Assembly (NCBI GenBank): GCA_021845705.1 | Contig: JAJZVJ010000141.1 | Span: forward strand, 1-6,667 | Reading direction: 5' to 3' | Length of the DNA stretch: 6,667 nt | From: a bacterium | Lineage (GTDB): Bacteria > Elusimicrobiota > Elusimicrobia > Elusimicrobiales > UBA9959 | Shown here: piece after piece, positions 1 to 6,667 of the stretch | Layout: each line of letters begins with the position of its first letter | Position numbering within the stretch: position 1 is the first letter of the stretch | Position numbers and translations under genes: made by a program | Notes under the pieces: model-generated | Seen by the model: the letters and a program-made list of their open reading frames with translations, nothing else | Database searches by the model: none | Told to the model about the DNA's origin: nothing

Positions 1-967
1 CGATCTCCTGATCCACGACGCGATCATCCTGGCCGATATGCGCGGGGAACTGCTTTACGCGAACACCTCCGCCAGGGCCATTCTGGGCGCAGAAAGCTCC
101 TCTCCGGGCGAGAATGAGACCATCCGGCGCAGGATATCGGACCTGGTGGACAAGAAATCCAGGTCTAAGAGCGGCGTGATAGACCTGGAACTGGGCGGGG
201 AGAAGAAGTTCTACCGCGCGAGCATTCAGACGCTCGCCGCCAAAACGCAGAGCCCGGCGGTTTTCATGGTGCTCAGGGATATCACGCTCGAGAGAAAGAT
301 ACAGAAGATGAAAGAGGATTTCTTCCATTCCGTGGCGCATGACCTGCGGGCCCCCCTGCTTACCATGCAGGGCTATATAAAACTGCTGGAGAAAGAGTTC
401 CCGCCGGAGGCCCGGCAGGCCGGCTATGTCAGGAACGTGAAAGATTCCAGCGACAGGCTTTTTAAACTGCTGGAGAACATCCTGGATATCTCCCGCATGG
501 AAGCCGGCCAGCTGAAGCTGGACCTTAAGCCGGTCAACGCGGCGGCGTTCCTCTCTTCCTCCGCGGAAAGCTTCAGGGCGCTCCTGGAAGAGAAAGGCGT
601 AGCCCTGGCCGTAGAGACCGCCGGAACTGAAAAGCTTGAATTCTCCGCCGATTCCTCCCTCCTGCGCCGGGTGATAGAGAACCTTATTTCGAACGCGTGG
701 AAGTTCACCCCGAAGGGGGGGAAGGTCACGGCTTCCGTCCGCAAAGAGGACGGAGGGCTGATCTTTACCGTGGCAGATACCGGCCCCGGCGTCCCGCCGG
801 AGCAGCTGGAGGCCGTTTTTGAGAAGTACAAGCGTCTCAGGGCCGGCGAGGGCGAGGCGGGCTTCGGCCTGGGCCTCGCCATAGCGCGCAAGATAGTGGA
901 GCTGCACGGCGGAAAGATCTGGGCCGAAGCGGGAGAAGGCGGCCTCTTCAGGTTTACGGCAAAATAA
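1..967 (+). CDS. PAS-domain sensor histidine kinase (5'-truncated by window edge)
   Basis: This is the C-terminal part of a two-component sensor kinase, which autophosphorylates on His and passes the phosphate to a response regulator. The reading frame is already open at base 2, and the residues before the first ATG (base 38) continue a PAS-like sequence, so the true start lies left of the window. Counting from that ATG, the visible part ends at residue 309. A PAS core ending in 'RDITLERK' covers about 1-87. HisKA covers about 93-160, with the H-box 'SVAHDLRAPL' and the phospho-acceptor His101 (bases 338-340). HATPase_c covers about 203-308, with N-box Asn215 and Asn219, G1 'DTGPG' at 247-251 and G2 'GFGLGLA' at 275-281. 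All catalytic motifs are intact. No membrane helix is visible in this portion; any would be upstream. No response regulator gene is in the window, so the partner is unknown. The stop is 44 bases before the adenylate cyclase gene, on the same strand. Confidence 0.95.
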   Translation, partial: DLLIHDAIILADMRGELLYANTSARAILGAESSSPGENETIRRRISDLVDKKSRSKSGVIDLELGGEKKFYRASIQTLAAKTQSPAVFMVLRDITLERKIQKMKEDFFHSVAHDLRAPLLTMQGYIKLLEKEFPPEARQAGYVRNVKDSSDRLFKLLENILDISRMEAGQLKLDLKPVNAAAFLSSSAESFRALLEEKGVALAVETAGTEKLEFSADSSLLRRVIENLISNAWKFTPKGGKVTASVRKEDGGLIFTVADTGPGVPPEQLEAVFEKYKRLRAGEGEAGFGLGLAIARKIVELHGGKIWAEAGEGGLFRFTAK

Positions 968-1000
968 AGAGGGTGCGAACATAACTGCTGTTTTTTGATC

Positions 1001-1005
1001 GAGGA
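1001..1005 (+). promoter_or_regulatory. Ribosome binding site of the CHASE2 cyclase gene
   Basis: GAGGA lies 6 bases before the ATG at 1012. It supports that ATG as the start. The 44-base gap before it shows no convincing terminator hairpin. Confidence 0.6.
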
Positions 1006-1011
1006 ACTATT

Positions 1012-3195
1012 ATGAAAGAAAACGCTCATAAGCCCGGTAACAAGAAGATATATTTTTTTGTGGGGATTTTTTCGGTGGTCTGGCTCTTCTCCTCGCTGAT
1101 AATGGAATTCACGCGCCGGCTTGATTATAACTGGGACCACTTCATAGTGAACCTCCCGGAAACGCTGTCTTTTTTTGACCTGGCCAACGAGGGCGTGTCC
1201 CCGACCTTCCTGTTCGGTAAATATATAAATAAGCCGGCAGATCCGAAGGTGACTATCACGGCCATAGACGAGCTTTCTCTCGAGCGCTACGGCTGGCCCA
1301 TTAAACGGCGCTATTACGGCGAACTGGTGGATAAGCTCGAAAAGCTGGGGGTTAAAAGTATCGGGGTGGACGTCATGATGTTCGAGCCTGACCGTGACAA
1401 CCCGGAAAATGACCGGAAGTATGTCGAGGCGGTGGCGAGGGCGGGGAACGTCGTTAACCTGATGAGCCGCAATACCGACAACGGGGATATCAACAGGCCT
1501 ATTCAGGGTCTCTCTAAAGCCAGCGCAATTATAGCCCAGCCTCATGTGGAGCAGACTATGGATTCCGACGGGCAGATCCGGCGCTACATGCCGTTCTATA
1601 TGGGCGAGGATACCAATTTCGATAATACTCCGGACAAGTTCTGGACCTATGCTTCGTCGGGCATAAAAGACCTCAAATGCGGCAAAGCCTGCGCCCAGCT
1701 TTCCATTCCCTCCCTCGGGATGGCGACGTACGCCGTTTATTCCGGGAAATCCCTGCCGGAACTGGCCATGGAGTACGACGGCCCGAAGATACTTAACTAC
1801 AGGTACGTCAAGAATTGGAAGCTGCATCCCGGCTGGGATAAAAGCGAGAAGAACATCAAGGCAAGCAGCTACCGCCACATCTCCGCGGCGGACATCCTGG
1901 ACGGGAGGCTTTCCAAGGATGAAAAAGAAGCGCTGAAGGGCGGCATGACCTTTATAGGCGCCACGGCTCTGGGGGCTTTTGACCATGTCCCTTCGCCGTT
2001 CCTCAGTCTTTTCCCCGGGGTGGAAGTTCACGCCACCTTTGTAGACAACCTGATGAAGAAAGATTTCAGGGAAGAACTCAACCTGGGCTATTCATTGGTC
2101 CTTGTCCTGCTGCTGCCCTGGCTGCCCGTTTTCCTGCGCAGGTATTCGCTCGGGCTGATGATCTCGGTCTCTTTCGGCGTGATCTTCCTGCTGACCGGCC
2201 TGGACGTTTTCCTGCTGGCCAGGAACGTGCTTATGCCTTTCGGCTCCATAGCTGCGGCGTTCATCATACCTTTCGCCTACGTTACCGTGGATAAGGGCCT
2301 GTCCGAGGGCCGGGAAAAGAAATGGATCAAGAACACCTTCGGGCAGTACCTGTCGCCCAAGGTCGTCGACATCATAACGAAGGACCCCTCCAAGCTCTCC
2401 CTGGGCGGCGAGAAGCGCGACATGACGGCTTTCTTCCTGGACCTGGCCGGGTTCACTACCATGTCCGAAAAAATGACGCCCGAAGAGCTGACCTCCATGC
2501 TCAACGAATACCTCTCGGCCTTCACCGAGATAATCCTTAAGCAGGACGGCACGGTGGATAAATACATCGGCGACTGCATAGTGGCCTTCTGGAACGCGCC
2601 GCTGGACCAGAAAGAGCACAAAAAGCTCGCGCTGCTGGCGGCCGTGGACTGCCAGGTGGAGATGGCCCGCCTTAACGAGGCGCTCACGCAGTACACCATA
2701 AAGCCGGCGGCCCGCGTGGGCGTGAATTCCGGCCCGATGGTAGTGGGCAACATGGGTTCCAAGACCAGGCTTTCCTATACGGTCATGGGAGACTCCGTTA
2801 ACCTGGCTTCCCGCCTTGAAGGAGCCAACAAGTTCTTCCACTCCAAGATAATGACCAGCGAGGCGACCTTCGGCGAATTGAAGGACTTCTTCGACTACCG
2901 CTATCTTGGCAGCATCCGGGTGGTCGGCAAGGCCATACCTGTGAAGGTTTATGAGCCGTTCGCCCGCAAAGGCGAGGCGGCGCCGGAGATAAAGGCCATG
3001 CTGGTCCATTACGAGGCGGGCATCGGGAAGTTCTACAAGGCCGATTACGCCGGGTCCCTCAAGGACTTCCAGGCCGCGCTGGCCGCCCGTCCTAACGACG
3101 GGCCTTCGCAGTTCTATATTGAAGAGGCGGAAAAATACATAAAAGAACCGCCCAAGGACTGGGACCAGTCCTTCAACCTGACTTCAAAGGGCTAA
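1012..3195 (+). CDS. CHASE2-domain class III adenylate cyclase
   Basis: This is a membrane-bound cyclase that converts ATP to cAMP under control of an extracytoplasmic sensor domain. It has 727 residues. An N-terminal helix (about 13-31) is followed by a CHASE2 domain (about 43-345, with 'AIDELSLERYGWP' near 84-96 and 'FPGVEVHA' at 334-341). Three more helices lie at about 358-375, 378-403 and 405-426. The catalytic domain (about 466-645) carries metal-binding Asp477 ('FFLDLAGFT') and Asp521 ('KYIGD'), the adenine-contacting pair Lys517 and Thr590, and the transition-state pair Asn597 and Arg601 ('VNLASR'). This is the full set for an active bacterial adenylate cyclase; the Lys/Thr pair favours ATP over GTP. 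A TPR-like helical tail follows (about 662-712), ending in a Trp-containing segment. Such tails are common in CHASE2 cyclases. Cys223 and Cys227 in the sensor domain could form a disulfide. The next gene starts directly after the stop, and a histidine kinase gene precedes it. The ligand is unknown. Confidence 0.95.
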   Translation: MKENAHKPGNKKIYFFVGIFSVVWLFSSLIMEFTRRLDYNWDHFIVNLPETLSFFDLANEGVSPTFLFGKYINKPADPKVTITAIDELSLERYGWPIKRRYYGELVDKLEKLGVKSIGVDVMMFEPDRDNPENDRKYVEAVARAGNVVNLMSRNTDNGDINRPIQGLSKASAIIAQPHVEQTMDSDGQIRRYMPFYMGEDTNFDNTPDKFWTYASSGIKDLKCGKACAQLSIPSLGMATYAVYSGKSLPELAMEYDGPKILNYRYVKNWKLHPGWDKSEKNIKASSYRHISAADILDGRLSKDEKEALKGGMTFIGATALGAFDHVPSPFLSLFPGVEVHATFVDNLMKKDFREELNLGYSLVLVLLLPWLPVFLRRYSLGLMISVSFGVIFLLTGLDVFLLARNVLMPFGSIAAAFIIPFAYVTVDKGLSEGREKKWIKNTFGQYLSPKVVDIITKDPSKLSLGGEKRDMTAFFLDLAGFTTMSEKMTPEELTSMLNEYLSAFTEIILKQDGTVDKYIGDCIVAFWNAPLDQKEHKKLALLAAVDCQVEMARLNEALTQYTIKPAARVGVNSGPMVVGNMGSKTRLSYTVMGDSVNLASRLEGANKFFHSKIMTSEATFGELKDFFDYRYLGSIRVVGKAIPVKVYEPFARKGEAAPEIKAMLVHYEAGIGKFYKADYAGSLKDFQAALAARPNDGPSQFYIEEAEKYIKEPPKDWDQSFNLTSKG
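3186..3190 (+). promoter_or_regulatory. Ribosome binding site inside the end of the cyclase gene
   Basis: AAAGG ends 5 bases before the ATG at 3196 and lies within the last codons of the cyclase gene. The stop TAA (3193-3195) sits between this site and the ATG it abuts. This arrangement fits translational coupling by terminating ribosomes. The match to the consensus is partial. Confidence 0.4.
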
Positions 3196-3909
3196 ATGAT
3201 AATATTCTGGCGCCTTTTACTTTCGCACCTGCTCGCGGACTTCACGCTGCAGTTCAACATCGTGAACACCATGAAGCGCAGGAACGTGTGGGGCATGCTG
3301 ATACACTGCATGACCCACTTCGTGGTCTCGGTGGCGCTTACCTGGGCGTACCTTCCTGACTCCTGGATAAATATCGGGGGGCTGGAACTCAACGGCTGGG
3401 CCGCGCTGGGGATAATGCTGCTCGTGCATTTTGTGGTGGACGAACTGCGCGTCTACAGCATGAAGAGCATGCGGTACAAGGATAACACTATCAGCTTCCT
3501 GGTGGACCAGCTGCTGCATTTTTACGTGCTCTTCATGATCTCCCCTGTGGTGATCCCGGCGCCGGGGCTGCTTCTGGGCGAGAAATGGACGGCCATCGCC
3601 TGCATGCTGGTGCTGGTGACCCATTTCACCACCGTGCTGGTGTATTTCTTCGAAAAGGACCTTTTTTCCAAGAGCTTCCCGGACTTCGACGAGAAATATT
3701 TTCTCATCTTCGAGCGGGTGGTGCTCTGGGCCTTTTTCTTCGCGGCCGGCCGCTGGTGGATACCTTTCGCCCTGGCCTGGATCTTCCAGATCTACTACAT
3801 CAAGCGCAAGCGTATCATTGATATGTCCATGTTGAACATCGGGCTTAGCGTCGTTATTACGGTGCTGCTGGGCGTGTGGACCAGGTACGCGTATTACGGC
3901 TATCTTTAA
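3196..3909 (+). CDS. DUF3307-family multi-pass membrane protein
   Basis: This is a 237-residue integral membrane protein of unknown function. The N-terminal half matches my recollection of the DUF3307 pattern: 'HLLADFTLQ' at 11-19, His37 and His41, 'HFVVDE' at 78-83, and 'DQLLH' at 104-108. Hydrophobic segments are visible near 33-52, 67-82, 102-122, 131-152, 169-185, 187-202 and 212-228, so roughly six or seven helices are likely. The C-terminal half (after about 125) has no motif I recognise and extends beyond the short DUF3307 core. The polar residues form H-x3-D, H-x3-H, H-x3-D and D-x3-H pairs, each one helical turn apart, which would suit a metal site in or at the membrane. That is inference; no activity is established for the family. 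The start codon abuts the cyclase stop, so co-expression with cAMP production is likely. Confidence 0.8.
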   Translation: MIIFWRLLLSHLLADFTLQFNIVNTMKRRNVWGMLIHCMTHFVVSVALTWAYLPDSWINIGGLELNGWAALGIMLLVHFVVDELRVYSMKSMRYKDNTISFLVDQLLHFYVLFMISPVVIPAPGLLLGEKWTAIACMLVLVTHFTTVLVYFFEKDLFSKSFPDFDEKYFLIFERVVLWAFFFAAGRWWIPFALAWIFQIYYIKRKRIIDMSMLNIGLSVVITVLLGVWTRYAYYGYL

Positions 3910-3972
3910 GGGAACGCTTTGCTCCGCGGAAGACGCCGGATGGGAAAAAGCAGCTGCCCGGTTTATTGAAAA

Positions 3973-4566
3973 ATGCTCGAACTGATGGAAAAACTCAAGC
4001 TGGAAGAGGCCGTCTTCACTTTTGTGGACGTTGAAACCACGGGGCTTTCCCCGCGGTCCGCCCGCGTCTGCGAGGTGGCCGCTATCAGCTTCCGCGGCGC
4101 GGAGCGCGTGGGAACGCTTGCCGAGCTCGTTAACCCCGGGATGCCCATCCCGCCCGAAGTTTCCAGGATACACGGTATCACCGATTCCATGGTCAAGGAC
4201 AGCCCTTCGTTCGCCGGGGTGGCCCCCAGGCTCCTGGCCCTGCTGGAAAATTCGGTTCTGGTGGGGCATAACGCGGACTTCGACCTGCGCTTTCTGGAGG
4301 CGGAATTCGGGCGCGTGGGGCTGAGGTTCCCGAAACTTCACGTCGTGGACACTCTTGCCATAGCCAGGAAGAACTGGAAGTTCGGCAGCAACCGCCTGGG
4401 CAATATCGCGGCCGAGCTGAATATCTCCTGCGGGAACTGGCACCGGGCGCTGAGCGACGTGGAGATGACCCGCAAACTTTTCGAGCATTTCATCGCCGCT
4501 TTCAGGAGCGGCGGGGTTTCCACGGTGGGGGACCTGCTTGAAAAATGCCGCGCCGGGAAAAAATAA
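3973..4566 (+). CDS. DnaQ-like DEDDh 3'-5' exonuclease
   Basis: This is a 197-residue stand-alone exonuclease of the DNA polymerase III epsilon / PolC-exonuclease superfamily, expected to remove nucleotides from 3' ends using two metal ions. All catalytic residues are visible. Exo I is 'FVDVETTG' with Asp19 and Glu21. Exo II is 'GHNADFDLRFL' with Asp104 as the expected catalytic Asp. Exo III is 'HRALSDVEMT' with His157 and Asp162, which places it in the DEDDh subgroup. 'NPGMPIPPEVSRIHGIT' (54-70) is also typical of the family. It is shorter than E. coli epsilon and I see no C-terminal polymerase-binding region, so a proofreading role versus a repair or RNA-processing role cannot be decided. 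An in-frame TGA at 3967-3969 limits the start to ATG 3973 or ATG 3985. Neither has a clear Shine-Dalgarno sequence. hutH follows after 29 bases. Confidence 0.92.
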   Translation: MLELMEKLKLEEAVFTFVDVETTGLSPRSARVCEVAAISFRGAERVGTLAELVNPGMPIPPEVSRIHGITDSMVKDSPSFAGVAPRLLALLENSVLVGHNADFDLRFLEAEFGRVGLRFPKLHVVDTLAIARKNWKFGSNRLGNIAAELNISCGNWHRALSDVEMTRKLFEHFIAAFRSGGVSTVGDLLEKCRAGKK

Positions 4567-4581
4567 TTTCAGGAATTCACC

Positions 4582-4587
4582 AGGAGG
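4582..4587 (+). promoter_or_regulatory. Strong ribosome binding site that fixes the hutH start
   Basis: A perfect AGGAGG lies 8 bases before the ATG at 4596. It decides that start over the in-frame ATG at 4545, which would overlap the end of the exonuclease gene and add 17 residues that do not resemble the family's N-terminus. Confidence 0.85.
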
Positions 4588-4595
4588 ACCGATCT

Positions 4596-6128
4596 ATGGC
4601 TGTTAAAGTTGGCGGAAGCGCTCTTACGATAGAGGATGTGGTTAATGTGGCCAGGCACGGCGCCAGGGTGGAGCTGACCTCCGCCGCGGTCGCGCGCATA
4701 AGGAAATGCCGCGGCATGCTTGAGAAAAAGATCTCGGCCCACGAGATAATGTACGGCGTCAACACCGGCATAGGCGAATTTTCGGAGATGGTGCTTACCG
4801 ACGAACAGGTAAAGCAGTTCCAGCGCTACCTGATCTACAACCACGCCGCCGGGATAGGCAAGCCGGCGCCCATAGAACATGTGCGCTCCGCGATGCTGCT
4901 GCGTATAAGCGTCCACAGCCGGGGGCATTCCGGCTGCCGGCCGGAAATAACCCAGACCTATGTCGCTATGTTGAACAAGGGCGTAACCCCCGTAGTCTGC
5001 GAGAAGGGCAGCGTGGGCGCCTGCGGCGACCTGGCCCCCATGAGCCAGCTGGCGCTGTCGCTCATGGGCGAGGGCGAAAGCTTTTACCAGGGCAAAAAGA
5101 TGCCCACCAAAGCGGCTATGAAGAAGGCGGGTATCCCCATCCCCGGCCTGCAGGCCCGCGACGGCCTTGCCGCCATAAACGGCTCCAACCTTCTTACGGG
5201 CATGGGCTGCCTTGAGATCTACGACGCCGAGCGCTGGGTAAAGCAGGCCGAAATAACCGCGGCCCTGTCCCTGGAGGCTCTCATGGCCAATATGAAGCCC
5301 TACGATACCCGCCTCCACGAGCTGCGCGGGTTCAAAGGCGCCATCACGTCGGCCGCCAACATCCGCGCCGTAGTGGCCGGCTCCGACCTGGTCACCGGGA
5401 AGATGAAGGTGAAGGTGCAGGACGCGTATTCCATGCGCTCTACGCCGCAGGTAATAGGCGCCTTCCGCGACCACCTCGCTTTCGCCCGCGCGCAATTCGA
5501 GATAGAGATCAACGGCGTAGCCGACAATCCGATCTTCCTGCCGGACAGCGACACGGTGCTTACCGGCGCCAACTTCCAGGGCACTCCGGTGAGCATGCCG
5601 CTGGATATGGTGGGGGCCGGCGTCACCATGGTGAGCGTGCTGTCCGAAAGGCGCCTGAACCGCCTTCTGAATCCCGCCCTCAGCGTCGGGCTGCCCGCTT
5701 TCCTGACCAAGGGGGCCGGGATGTTCTCGGGCCTGATGCTCAGCCAGTATACCGCGGACATGCTGATAGTGGAGCAGCGCATCCTGAGCGCGCCCTCCTG
5801 CATCCAGTCCATCCCGGCCGCCGCGGACCAGGAGGACTTCGTGAGCATGGGCATGAACGCGGCGCTCAAGACCAGGCAGATAATGGATAACGCCAACAGC
5901 GTCCTGGCCATAGAGATGATAGCCGCCGCGCAGGCCGTGGATTTCAGGCATTTCTCCGTAGGGAAAGGCACCCGCGCGGCCCATGCCGCCATCCGCAAAG
6001 TGGTCAGGCACCTGGACGTGGACCGCCCTCTTTTCATAGACCATAACGCCATGACCGAGGCCGTCAGGAAGTGCCTGGTCCTGGACGCCGTGCATAAAGA
6101 AATTGGCGAGCTTAAAAATTCCTGGTAA
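4596..6128 (+). CDS. hutH: Histidine ammonia-lyase (MIO-type) with an Ala-Cys-Gly triad
   Basis: It removes ammonia from L-histidine to give trans-urocanate, the first step of histidine degradation, in the cytoplasm. From ATG 4596 it has 510 residues, the usual HutH length. Visible active-site elements are 'MYGVNTGIG' with Tyr53, His83 ('YNHAAGIG'), '[11 protein letters not shown]' with the cofactor triad Ala142-Cys143-Gly144 (Cys codon TGC at 5022-5024), Asn195 ('INGS'), 'QDAYSMR' with Tyr278 and Arg281, 'NFQG' with Phe327, and 'DQEDFVSMG' with Glu413. The Glu in that last motif is a HutH-type feature; plant-type phenylalanine and tyrosine lyases have other residues there. The odd point is Cys in place of the Ser that normally forms the MIO electrophile. 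Other loops also differ: 'RSTPQV' and 'DQEDF' rather than the usual 'RCQPQV' and 'NQEDH'. The urocanase gene 25 bases downstream supports the histidine assignment. A related aromatic amino acid lyase or aminomutase is the main alternative. Confidence 0.9.
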   Translation: MAVKVGGSALTIEDVVNVARHGARVELTSAAVARIRKCRGMLEKKISAHEIMYGVNTGIGEFSEMVLTDEQVKQFQRYLIYNHAAGIGKPAPIEHVRSAMLLRISVHSRGHSGCRPEITQTYVAMLNKGVTPVVCEKGSVGACGDLAPMSQLALSLMGEGESFYQGKKMPTKAAMKKAGIPIPGLQARDGLAAINGSNLLTGMGCLEIYDAERWVKQAEITAALSLEALMANMKPYDTRLHELRGFKGAITSAANIRAVVAGSDLVTGKMKVKVQDAYSMRSTPQVIGAFRDHLAFARAQFEIEINGVADNPIFLPDSDTVLTGANFQGTPVSMPLDMVGAGVTMVSVLSERRLNRLLNPALSVGLPAFLTKGAGMFSGLMLSQYTADMLIVEQRILSAPSCIQSIPAAADQEDFVSMGMNAALKTRQIMDNANSVLAIEMIAAAQAVDFRHFSVGKGTRAAHAAIRKVVRHLDVDRPLFIDHNAMTEAVRKCLVLDAVHKEIGELKNSW

Positions 6129-6138
6129 GCCCGCGTTT

Positions 6139-6144
6139 AGGAGG
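6139..6144 (+). promoter_or_regulatory. Ribosome binding site of hutU
   Basis: AGGAGG lies 9 bases before the ATG at 6154, within the 25-base gap after hutH. No terminator is visible in that gap, so hutH and hutU are probably on one transcript. Confidence 0.8.
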
Positions 6145-6153
6145 AACCTCACT

Positions 6154-6667
6154 ATGGCATCCGCGAACCTGAATATCCGCGCCCCGAGGGGCAACAAGCT
6201 CTCCTGCAAAGGCTGGCAGCAGGAGGCCGCCCTGCGCATGCTGATGAACAACCTGGACCCCGAGGTGGCGGAGCGCCCGGAGGACCTTATAGTCTACGGC
6301 GGGCGCGGCAAGGCCGCAAGGAACTGGGACTGCTATCACGCCATAGTATCCTCGCTGCGGAAGCTGGAGAACGACGAGACGCTGCTGGTGCAGAGCGGCA
6401 AGCCCGTCGGCGTGCTGCGCACCCACGAATATTCCCCGCGGGTAATAATCGCCAATTCCAATTTGGTAGGCAACTGGGCCAATTGGGAAACCTTCGACGA
6501 ACTGGAGAAGAAGGGCCTGATGATGTACGGCCAGATGACGGCCGGCTCCTGGATCTATATCGGCACGCAGGGTATCCTGCAGGGCACATACGAGACCTTC
6601 GCCGCCTGCGCGCGCAAACATTTCAAGAGCGACCTGACGGGCAGGCTGACCGTTACGGGCGGGCTCG
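6154..6667 (+). CDS. hutU: Urocanate hydratase (3'-truncated by window edge)
   Basis: Urocanase adds water to urocanate to give 4-imidazolone-5-propanoate, using tightly bound NAD+ as an electrophile. It takes the product of the gene just upstream. The window contains the first 171 codons of a protein that is usually about 550 residues. The sequence matches the family closely throughout: '[20 protein letters not shown]' at 10-29, '[11 protein letters not shown]' at 48-58, '[15 protein letters not shown]' at 77-91, '[15 protein letters not shown]' at 127-141, and the beginning of the Gly-rich NAD-binding 'TGGL' stretch at 168-171. The catalytic cysteine region is beyond the edge, so completeness of the active site cannot be judged. 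No frameshift or internal stop is seen. The start is supported by the AGGAGG at 6139. Confidence 0.97.
   Translation, partial: MASANLNIRAPRGNKLSCKGWQQEAALRMLMNNLDPEVAERPEDLIVYGGRGKAARNWDCYHAIVSSLRKLENDETLLVQSGKPVGVLRTHEYSPRVIIANSNLVGNWANWETFDELEKKGLMMYGQMTAGSWIYIGTQGILQGTYETFAACARKHFKSDLTGRLTVTGGL

Noticed and set aside
715..721. Run of seven G within the histidine kinase gene, considered as a phase-variation or frameshift site
   Set aside because: The frame reads correctly through it (Lys-Gly-Gly-Lys between N-box and G1) and the run is too short to argue for phase variation.
991..1013. T-rich run followed by TATTAT just before the cyclase gene, considered as a promoter
   Set aside because: The TATTAT overlaps the start codon and no -35-like element sits at the right distance. 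The T run is not preceded by a hairpin, so it is not a terminator either.
424..2031. Long open frame on the minus strand, 535 codons
   Set aside because: It spans the gap between two clear plus-strand genes and the protein has no recognisable domain. Long antisense frames are expected opposite GC-rich coding sequence.
3910..3972. 63-base gap considered for a terminator or promoter
   Set aside because: Only a short TCCGCGGA palindrome is present. There is no stem-loop with a T tract and no paired -35/-10 elements.
3217..4488. Long open frame on the minus strand, 423 codons
   Set aside because: It is antisense to the DUF3307 and exonuclease genes. The His-, Pro- and Gly-rich composition is that of a shadow frame, and there is no motif.
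4545..4595. Upstream in-frame ATG as an alternative start for hutH
   Set aside because: It would overlap the exonuclease gene and has no Shine-Dalgarno sequence. The ATG at 4596 has a perfect AGGAGG and gives the family's normal length and residue numbering.
4569..6251. Minus-strand open frame of 560 codons opposite hutH
   Set aside because: Its striking length is explained by the codon bias of hutH. It has no domain signature, while hutH is certain on the plus strand.

Overview
The window is a GC-rich, gene-dense bacterial segment. Every supported gene lies on the + strand and there is no non-coding stretch longer than about 65 bases. There are no RNA genes, mobile elements, repeats or CRISPR arrays that I can see. 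The organism is a Gram-negative-type bacterium, because the CHASE2 cyclase is built to sense the extracytoplasmic space. ATA (Ile) and AGG (Arg) codons are frequent despite the high GC. A lineage such as an uncultured Elusimicrobiota or deltaproteobacterium-like group is only a guess, and nothing here fixes the taxonomy.

Left part (1-3909) is a signalling block. It begins with the 3' portion of a PAS-HisKA-HATPase sensor histidine kinase that runs off the left edge. After 44 bases comes a complete CHASE2-type class III adenylate cyclase with an extracytoplasmic sensor domain, membrane helices, a catalytic domain with all expected metal and substrate residues, and a TPR-like tail. Its TAA stop is followed directly by the ATG of a DUF3307-family multi-pass membrane protein, so those two are very probably co-translated.

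Right part (3973-6667) holds a stand-alone DEDDh 3'-5' exonuclease of the DnaQ/epsilon fold. It is followed closely by hutH (histidine ammonia-lyase) and the first third of hutU (urocanate hydratase), each with a strong AGGAGG ribosome binding site. HutH and HutU catalyse consecutive steps of histidine degradation: histidine to urocanate plus ammonia, then urocanate to imidazolonepropionate. The rest of the hut pathway, if present, lies beyond the right edge.

The most notable points are two. HutH carries an Ala-Cys-Gly triad where the MIO-cofactor-forming Ala-Ser-Gly is expected, along with other active-site-loop departures from the usual HutH pattern. The DUF3307 protein has four acidic/histidine pairs, all spaced i/i+4 within its N-terminal half, which looks like an intramembrane metal or catalytic site, and it is coupled to a cAMP-producing enzyme.
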